This document shows, piece after piece, positions 55,763 to 64,000 of a stretch of 64,000 bases of DNA (the stretch's first letter is position 1; the number at the start of each line of letters is the position of its first letter). The DNA is taken from the NCBI RefSeq assembly GCF_000350225.1, contig NW_005178495.1:1-64000 (forward strand), read 5' to 3'. The translations under genes and the position numbers were made by a program. The notes under the pieces are model-generated. The model had not been told where the DNA came from and made no database searches. It saw nothing but the letters and a program-made list of their open reading frames with translations. This DNA is from Chondrus crispus (taxonomy: Eukaryota > Rhodophyta > Florideophyceae > Gigartinales > Gigartinaceae).

Positions 55763-58700
55763 GCTACAATGCCGGACGGACTGTACTGTAGCCCCGTATG
55801 ATAGACGCGATAGACGCGTATCTGTATATTAAACGACGGCGAGCCGACGGCGTCGAGGGAAGGCAAGCATGGGCTTGGCCAGAACCTCATCGTCGGCTAA
55901 CCCGGGACGCTTACTCTAACTCGCGCACGCTCTCCTTGTTCGCGTTCTAGAGTAGAAGGACACGGGTAGCGAACGGGTACGTGCGCGTGTGAGCTAGGAT
56001 CCGCCTCCGCCGGTCGGCACTGGAACGTCACCCAGTGCCGCGCCGGGGCGTCGAGGCGTCGATCCGCTCTACCGCGTACACAAACGCGTTCGCGACCCGA
56101 CCCGCTCTACCACCGGTACCGGCTCGTGTCCTTCCTCACGCGTTTCTTGCTGTCTCGTCTGTCTTCTCGCGTTCTACAGGGTATACTACGCGGACTGAGC
56201 ATACACCCCTGCCGTTGGGGGTGTTTATGCTACAGTGGTCTCCCGACCTAGAAGACCCGCGATCGATCCGAGAAGATTATCGTTCTCCTCTGCGTCCGTA
56301 CGCGTCGAGATGAGCGAAGGGTCCGAACCCTCGAACCGCTCCGCTCCGGCAGATATGCGGCCGTCCGCGCTCCGCTCCCGAGCTGGCGACGGCGCCGCAG
56401 GTCCTCGAGACCGCGAACCGTCGCTGGAAGTCCCCGAAGGGCGCACTCGCGCGATGTACGAACGAATCGCGGAGTACATCGAGGATGTCCTGACATCCCT
56501 TCGCATCGACGTGTCGGTCACGTCTACGCGCGCTGTATGGAAGAGCTACGCTCCCTGCGCGAAGGGAGGTTTGATCACGTCACCCAATCATTGGAGAACC
56601 TCCGAGCACTAGTCGACCAGCTACAAAGCCGACTAGCGCTCCTCGAGGATTGGCGTCCCGACTCCCCTGTCGACGACAGGGGAGGCCGTCCCGAGAGGCC
56701 GGCCTCGTCAAGACGGCCCGACGCGCAACCCTTCCGCTCCGCGGAAGAAATGCACACGCCTGCCCATATGACCGCGGAGCTCAACTCGACGCGGCGACGC
56801 GCTCGCGAGGCGGAACAGACTTCGAAGGCCAGGGCGCCTGGAGCCCCGACGAGAGGGCCCGGTGCCACTGCTCCCCCGAGCGTGTCGGACGCACAAGAGT
56901 TACATCCGACTGGTACCGGCACCAGTCGGCCCGCGGATGGAACCAGACCACCGATGGACGCGAATGTCGCGTTCGAAATCCAAGCCCTCCCGTATGCCGC
57001 CGGTGGCATGCGGGAGATGAGACGCGTACCGTACGCGGACGACCAGGAACATGGAGGAGCCGCCCGCGGATCAAGAGAACCGATTCTCTCTTCGATCCTC
57101 GCTGGGGCGGCTACCAGCCGGTGGACCTCACCGCGCATCCCGGTCCGGTCGATACCCGAACGCTGCCCGTCACCCCGTTAGGGACGTTGGGACCCGCGGC
57201 ACCCGGGGTCAAGCCCGTCCATACCATGATACAGGAGTTCAGCGACGTCGCGAACTACCGCATGTATCGATTGGACAATATTTCGAGGCTCGTTACCGCG
57301 GGTGACGCGGGACGGATCGCGAAGTACGTCCAGCGCTGTCGTGGGATTCGTCCCAAGATGCGCAGCTTCGACGGAACTGACGCGATTCAGTTACTACCGT
57401 TCTTGAAGGATATACGTATCACCTTCAACGCGCCACACCTAACCGAAGGTGTTGCCGTCCGCGTCTTCGCGCATTTTCTTGAACGCGACGCGGAAGGGTT
57501 GTATACGAGTTACACCATGCGCGGACTACGCGCTGGCCAGCTTCATGACGACATAAGCTGGCCTGGCCTCGTCAACCAGTTCATCAAACGCTACCTCACG
57601 GACGACGTGTTAGGTGAAGCGTATGATGCGGTCGCGACCGCGCGACAGCATCCCCACGAAACGGAGAACGAGTACGCGGATCGATTGGATTCCGCCGCGT
57701 TCCGGTGCACCGAGGTGTTTACCGAACAAGCACTCGCGCATTATTTCGTGCGCGGACTAGTCCAGGCGACCCGAGCCGCCGTGGCTGAGACGGTCCGACG
57801 ACTGCCCGGATCGCAGAAGACAGACCTCTCAAGCATCCGCCGTATCGCGACGGCGGAAGGTACTACATTCCGCGCGCGTCGCGGACTGCCCCTGCCGGAT
57901 CCGAAACCGGCAGGGAGAGCGGGTCGACCGTCGAGGTCAAGTTCACTCGCGACAGCTCTCCATATTGGAGAAGATGAGTGGCAGTCCGACCCTGTCCTCA
58001 TCGCGCAAGGCATGGAGCAAGTGGGAGGCCGACCCCCCACCCCAGCGTCAACGCGGTCGACCGGAAGCTTCGCCACCGCGTTCGCGCATACTCCGCGCCT
58101 GGTGAGTGGTACGGACCACAAGGTGCAGGAGCTGGACATTTCGCGTAAAGGAGGGGATCGCATATCGGCAAGTGTCCCCAAGTTAACCGAAGAGGAAACG
58201 CGTCACGCGGCGTTTTCGCATCCACAGACGGTAGCGCTTACGTCTGTTGGCTATGCCGTACGTACGGATATGCCATGTACGCGTGTCCATTCCTGTCGCC
58301 GGAGCAACGGATGCTCACCGCGTACAGGAATTACAAGTACCAGATGGAGACGCGTCCTGGGATGCGCAACCTCCTCCAGCAATCGCCACGCGAAGACCGA
58401 TTCCCGCGTCAAAGGGTACCCGAGTCGATCAGGTGGGGGCACTCGCTTCGCCCCCCCGTGGTGGCGAGTACCGTCGTAACGAACTCGACCAACGCGGGAG
58501 ACGCGACTTCCGCCGGGCGGACACGCCATGTCCGCGTCAAGACGGGAGGGGGGACCGGGACCGTTCCCGACTCCCTCCGGGGGTACAGAACGCGATAATG
58601 TACCTCCAGCACTGGGCAGGGGATTCACACGCCCTGCCCAGTGGGGAACGCGAAGGAGAGCCGATCCCCGCGGCCCCGCAAATTCTACAATGTCCGGACG

Positions 58701-61700
58701 TTGTGGATCAAGGCCTCGAAATGTCCGAATACTTCAAGGAAGTTGCAAGACCGAGATGGACCACGCACGCGAACCCATGGGTTCGCGTGCACTGGTCAAG
58801 GAACGCGAGGACGCGCCAGCTATCGGTAACAACGCGATTAGCTCCGATAGCTCCAGTAGCTCGAAAAACGCGTAAAGACGGTTACGTTCGCGCGTTCGCG
58901 TGAGCCGTCTTGTCCCGATCCCATCGACCCGTCACCGCGAGCCCGACAAGGGCAGGGGGGATATTTACCGATAATATTCCCCACGCCCCACGCGAAGACG
59001 CCGAGACTCGCGCGAGTCCTGCGCAGGAGATAAGGGACGTCGTGGCTTCCGTATGCCCGACGCCCGAGAAAAGACCCCCAGAGCCCCCCGTGGGCCCTAG
59101 GCCGCGGGAGGGACGCGAAACGGGCAAAGACGCGACTTTTCGCGCGGACGTCGACGAACAACGGACGTCCCGCGACCAAGGAAGAAGGACGCGTAAACGC
59201 GGAAAGAGCCGGCGTCGACGCCCCAGGCGAAACGACCTCGCTAACCGGACCGCGCCGAAGGTTGTCGACGGCGTCATCTGCTTGATGACGTCGAAGATAT
59301 ATAATGTCCTGGGCTCGATAGCCACGGAGGACAACGCGTTCAAACCCCACACTATCGCCGTTGATACGTGTTCGGGATACAATCTGGTGAGGAAGGCCGA
59401 TCTTCCTCCCAACTGGACGCGTTACGTAATACGCGACGCGCCTCTGCCACGGCTGGCAGGCCCGAATAGCAACCCACTCAAGCTTAGCGCGGTTGTCCGG
59501 CTGGCCGTCCTGCTCCGGAACACGACGTTCCGGGTTCTGTTCGTCGTCGCGGACCAGCTCGCGGTTCCCGTCCTCCTTGGGACCGCGTTCATTGACGCGC
59601 ACGTGCGTCGTATCGATATCGACGCGCAGAAGCTCGACTTCCGTCAAGGTGGCTCCGTTGCGATCGTCGACGGGAAGGGGGAGCCGTCTCCCCCTACCAG
59701 ACGACAAGGCCGTCAGACGAGCCGAGCTGACGTACGCGAAGAAGCCCCGCAGGCGATCCGTATCGCCCGCTGGGTTACCATCCCCGCGATGTCACAAGCT
59801 CGCGTACGCGTAACGACCGCGGGGAAGGGGCTCGTCTTCTTGGAACCCAAGCCGTCGCTTCACCACCGCCACGGGGTGAGGTTGACCAACGGCGTAGCCG
59901 AGGTCCTACCGCACCAGACCTTCGAGGTCGTTGTCGCTAATTTTTTGCGTTGCACAAGGCGGCTACCAAAACACACAGTCGTGGGTTACGCGAAACGAAA
60001 CCCCCTCGCGATCCTGACGCCCGAGCGACGGGTCGCGTGGGAGATCGCGCACGCGTTGCACCTTACAGACTTAGAGGACCAAGTCGGTGAGGTAGGAGCT
60101 AGCCGACCAAGCTCCGCCGAGGAGGCGACCGCGAACGCGGAAGTACGACCCGCGGAGTGCCCACCGACGACGGAGGGCACTGTACGTGTGCCAGGTAAGG
60201 ATCCCAAAAATCCCCCGACGGAATGGGAAAAAGGGATGGACTTGTCATACATCGCGGATGACAAGTTACGCGGACAAGTCCTCGAGATGCTACGAAAGCA
60301 CTCGGGCTTGTGGGACGGTGCGCTCGGAACGATCCGAGCGACGGAACACCGTATCCCCCTCGAGCCAGGCACGAAGCCCATCAGCTCGATGCCCAATCGG
60401 AAAGGGCCCGCGATGCGCGAAATGGTCGCGAAGGAGGTCCACAAGATGCTGAATGCGGGAGTCATCGAACCCACCAGCACCGAGTGGGCCTCCCCGGTAG
60501 TCCTAGTTCCGAAGAAGGACGGAACCCTTCAGTTCTGTGTGGACTACCGGCGCGTGAACGCGAGGACGCTAGCGGATTCGTATCCGCTGCCGCGTATGGA
60601 AGATTGTATAGATTCTCTTGGCGACGCGGCAGTCTTGACGACGTTAGACTGCAACTCCGGCTACTGGCAGATACCAGTTGCGCCGGAGAATCGCGACAAG
60701 ACGACGTTCACCACGCACATGGGGACGTTCCGCCATCTACGGATGCCGTTTGGGCTGAAAGGGGCACCGGCCACCTTTCAGCGCGCGCTCGACATCATCC
60801 TCTCAGGCGTCCGTTGGAAGATATGCCTCGTCTATTTGGATGATGTCATCGTCTTTTCGCGTACGCACGAGGAGCACGCGAGACACCTCAACACTGTCTT
60901 GAGCTTGTTGAGGAGTGCCGGCATCTCCCTCAAGCTCAAGAAGTGTAGCTTCCTTCAGCCCAAGGTCCATTACCTGGGGCACGTTATATACCCAGGTAAG
61001 CTGAGCGTCGCTGAAGCGGCGGCGGACGCGTTCAAGACGTTCACGTTGCCGAGGACGTTTACGCAGGTGCTCTCGTTCCTCGGGGCGTGCAACGTCTACC
61101 GCCGCTTCGTCAAGGGATTCGCCAAAATTGCGCGTCCGCTAACGAATATGACGCGTAAGGATGCCGACCCCGACTACGACAATCTCACCACGTTACAACT
61201 ACACGCGTTCGAGGAGCTCAACTCGCGGATGATCGCCGCACCCATACTCGGGCTTCCGCGGTACGGGGGACCGTACATGATAGATACGGACGCGAGCGCG
61301 TATCAACTCGGCTGAATGCTGTTGCAGGAGCACGACGGGTCCAACGACTGGCGCCCCGTCGGCTATTAGTCCTACTCGCTGAACGACAGCGAGAGGAACT
61401 ATAGCGCGACCGAACACGAGTGTTTCGCCGTCGTGTGGGCCGTCCGAACACTACGGCCGTACGTAGAAGGCACCAAGTTCACCGTCCGTACGGATCAAGA
61501 TGCGTTGAGGTGGCTCATGTCCCTCATGGAGAGTTCTGGAAGACTCACGCGTTGGCAGCTACGTCTGGCTGAATACGACTTCACCATTCAGTACCGCCCT
61601 AGTCGCGTACATCAGGTTCCGGACGCGTTATCGCGTCTCATCTCGCCGAGGGTCGCCGACGACCCTCGCCCAGTCGTCGAGGTGGATGACGACATTCCCA

Positions 61701-61940
61701 CCTTCAATGCTGGCACTACAGTACGCGACGTTTCGGACGAGCTCGTGGACCACGTCTGCACCGCGAAGTGTGACCACAAGACCGTCCAGGTGCTCGTCAC
61801 CACGCGGAAGAAAACCGAGACGCAAAGAAGAACGCGTGCTCGAGCACGCGACGAGCCGAGGGGCGACGACGAAGCCCTGGCTCTAGAAGGACCCCACGCG
61901 CTGTGGGAGGAGACCGAAGAATTTGACGCGACCGATATCC
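55763..61940 (+). mobile_element. Chromodomain-family Ty3/Gypsy retrotransposon fossil, plus-strand copy
   Basis: Parts in order on the plus strand: an untranslated or LTR-like leader to about 56.3 kb with a GTATATTAAA box near 55,825, a coiled-coil and disordered gag N-terminus (56.3-57.1 kb), the gag core (57.2-58.0 kb, retrotransposon-gag type), aspartic protease (VDTCSG, about 59.35 kb), reverse transcriptase (60.2-61.0 kb, YLDDVIVFSR), and RNase H (61.0-61.7 kb). Protein identity to the minus-strand copy is high, near 85-90% by eye in the linker and RT. It is broken, with a few breaks, and less decayed than its neighbour. The outer LTR edges are not resolved, so the start is approximate. 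Confidence 0.82.
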
Positions 61941-61944
61941 AACT

Positions 61945-62565
61945 TTCGAGTGCTTTGGGTGTATGTGCATCATGCTTAGGTTCGTTATCCACCCTATCGT
62001 CTACTAAGGCTTCGACTGCGTCATCGAGCGTTACCCTGAACATAGCACGATCTTCCCGTTCGTGTCGCTTATTGGACTTCATTGTATTAGAAATGGGCTG
62101 TTTTATGCCGTTGGTTTGCGCAAGGAACGCAAGCGTATCTGCTGCTTGAGATGCCTCACCAGCTACTGTGGTACTGGCTTGCTGCATATTCTCGATCATC
62201 TCCGCTTTCTCCGTGATAGCTTCCAGAGTGGCCTTGGAGATGAGGAATATTTTCTCGTCTGGGTTGCTACAAGTGTCATGTGATTTAGAAACTAGTTGCG
62301 TTACAACCGTGCTATAGACGGATGATGGGATATTGGCATTTTCAAGCAACATCATTGCAAAGTTTTGACTGTCTTGTTCGGCGGCAACCGCATCACAGTG
62401 GTTGAGGTATTCTACAGCTAGGCCTTGGAATCTCCTCGCATATATCGCTGTGCTTTCGCCGCTTTTCCTAGTGCACCCGAATACATCTCTCATCATATGC
62501 ACAAGTCTGCGAATACCATCGGTGGCAGTATATCGAGACTTTACTCTATACCCGACTTGTCCCAC
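61945..62565 (-). mobile_element. Copia-type gag fragment (fossil)
   Basis: The minus strand encodes a stretch like the UBN2/retrotransposon gag of Copia elements: IYARRFQGLAVEYLNHCDAV, FAMMLLENANIPSSVYSTVV, then a linker. It directly abuts the end of the Gypsy fossil. It does not match the gag of the Copia element at 36-43 kb, so it comes from another family. It is a fragment only. Confidence 0.55.
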
Positions 62566-62920
62566 TTGTACCCACCCCCTCCTGTACTGCCCACATGCAG
62601 CGTGCTGGCGTGAGCCTTGTGGTGTTCGTCACCGTGGGAACGGTCAGTCACCCCACGCATGCCCGCGTGCGTCTTTCCCCATCCGCTTTGCCTCATCTTC
62701 CGTATTTGCTTCCATCCCCACTTCAGTCTCATCGTCCCACCGCCATACCAGTATGTAAAATCCAATGATCCTCTCCCAGCGGATGACGTCTTTATGTACT
62801 CCCAGTCGTCTACCAATTGCGCCAACCTGCAAGCCTCTCATCTTCCTTGACAAATGCACTTGCTGCCCTATCCCGGCCCTCCCTATCTCCTGTCATGAGC
62901 CCCTATGCCATACGATACTC
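62566..62920. other. No recognisable gene
   Basis: Spacer between the gag fragment and the GMC-like gene, with short frames on both strands and no recognisable motifs. Confidence 0.45.
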
Positions 62921-62929
62921 GTCGTCATC

Positions 62930-64000
62930 GCCTTCCTGCTCGCCCTTGCCGCTCCCTCTCCGCCCCCCGCATTTCCTCATCACTAGCGCTAGTACATCCG
63001 GCTCAGCCCCCGCCGCCCCCGCTGCCATGCAGTTCCTGCCTTGCCCTTCCTGCTCCGAACATAACCCTCCTTGAGCCCGCGCGCGCGCGCGCGCCACTTT
63101 CTAACTTCCTAGTTCGCTCTCCGCGTTAGATATGGCCGCCCTGCCAATCCACTTCCGTCGTCGAGTCTCTACGTACCGTGCCACCCTCTGCACCATGCCA
63201 TCCTCCGGTCTCCTCGGTCGTACCGATCCCGCCAACACCGGTGCAACCCTCGGGCGCTCGTCCACTGTCAATGACATGCTCTGCTTTGTCCTGCGCAGAT
63301 GCTCAGTCCATTGCAGGGTCATCCACAACCTCACCACAATATCCGCACCCCGCTTCTGACAATGCGCCTTCTGCACTGCCGCTTTTGCTGCTCGTGCACC
63401 TCCGCTCTGCCAACGCCACGTCGACGCAATCCTTACTAGCCGCAAGACCCGCAAGATACTATGCAGGGTGGAAACAACGCTTCGGGCCCCGCTCACGCTT
63501 TGGTTCTTTCGAACACCGAATGGCCATCGATCTGGCCGGTGTCCACTGCGGCTCTTTCACTGCCTGCTCATCCCCAGTCCTGAGCACCCCATGCGCGCTC
63601 ACAATCTCCGCCTAGTGCAAGGCGCTTCCGTCACCGGCAGTCTCCTCTCACAGGAATCTCATCCGCATGCAGCAGCCTTCGGGTACACCACTTCCCGCCC
63701 CTCTGCCAGTGAGCGGCGCGCTCGCAAACTCTGTGTCGCTCGTGGCGGGGAGCTCATCGTCACTGCAGGGCCGTTTGGCACGCCAAAGCTGCTCTAGCTG
63801 TCTGACATTGGGTCGCGTGACGTTCTTCACAAAGCAGGCATCCCGCTCCCCGTCGCTCTCTATGTCGATACAAGCGTGGATGCGCGCCCGTTCCCCGCGC
63901 CGGACAGCGAGGGAGGCTTGGGGCTGAGAGTGTTTCGGAACCCACCCAAGAAGAGGCATACACCGCGGGTCGGATAGAGTAGCTTGGACGCTGTGACATT
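62930..64000 (+). pseudogene. GMC oxidoreductase-like gene, decayed, runs off the window
   Basis: GMC enzymes are FAD-dependent oxidases or dehydrogenases of alcohols and sugars. In order on the plus strand, in changing frames: LPAPNITLLEPARA near 63,045 (the end of the FAD-binding Rossmann strand, usual VLLLEAG), GATLGRSSTVNDML near 63,240 (usual GxxLGGSSxxNxM signature), GELIVTAGPFGTPKLL near 63,750 (usual EVILSAGAxxSPxLL, GMC signature 2), then LSDIGSRDVLHKAGIPLPV after an in-frame TAG at 63,795. The frame changes and the stop indicate a pseudogene. The substrate-binding domain lies beyond the window edge. Confidence 0.68.

Noticed and set aside
61612-62565. A single 317-residue minus-strand protein
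   Set aside because: Its second half is antisense to the Gypsy RNase H region; only the first part is gag-like.

Overview
Organism. The window reads as nuclear DNA of a photosynthetic eukaryote, most likely a red alga (Rhodophyta, florideophyte-like). This is an inference, not proven. It rests on a ferredoxin C2-like plastid gene beside eukaryotic housekeeping genes (TAF6, MRE11, eIF3I, an EST1/SMG7-like protein), mostly intron-poor coding, and Copia and Gypsy elements packed between short gene islands. Genes are few, and many recognisable host genes are partial or decayed copies.

Layout. 0-26 kb: three blocks of low-complexity CCTAA/CCGAATCC-type repeats (start of window, 13.3-14.05 kb, 25.3-26.05 kb). 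The second and third each adjoin a tRNA-headed SINE-like repeat and a G-rich island. Between the blocks lie two diverged genes for the same uncharacterised tyrosine-recombinase-like protein (2.87-4.77 kb and 20.6-22.6 kb), a decayed FBPase and TAF6 convergent pair (7.7-10.2 kb), an ABCB transporter fragment (16.1-16.5 kb), an EST1/SMG7-like gene (17.2-19.4 kb) and a 5'-truncated MRE11 (23.06-24.26 kb).

27.7-36 kb: a nearly complete pogo-like DNA transposon with TA target duplication and terminal inverted repeats, then 26 bp later an internally deleted relative. After these come two homologous APH-fold kinase genes in opposite orientation (the second has lost its catalytic residues) and a small gene ending in an RCQEWT-type motif. 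This block has the look of fungal or oomycete accessory DNA.

36-44.3 kb: a Copia element with 366-bp LTRs, inserted in an older repeat marked by many copies of a GTCRCCCTA motif and a perfect 24-bp hairpin. 45-50 kb: a 327-bp tandem duplication, a CACTA/tnp2-type transposase, the 3' end of eIF3I and a ferredoxin C2-like gene that lacks one cluster cysteine. 51-62 kb: two head-to-head fossils of one chromodomain Gypsy family, one of them carrying a solo LTR insertion, then a Copia gag fragment. 62.9-64 kb: a decayed GMC oxidoreductase running off the window.

How it fits together. The window looks like a repeat-rich accessory or subtelomere-like region where copies of host genes decay, with the recombinase pair as the least explained component that still shows conserved coding. 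The housekeeping fragments do not form one pathway.
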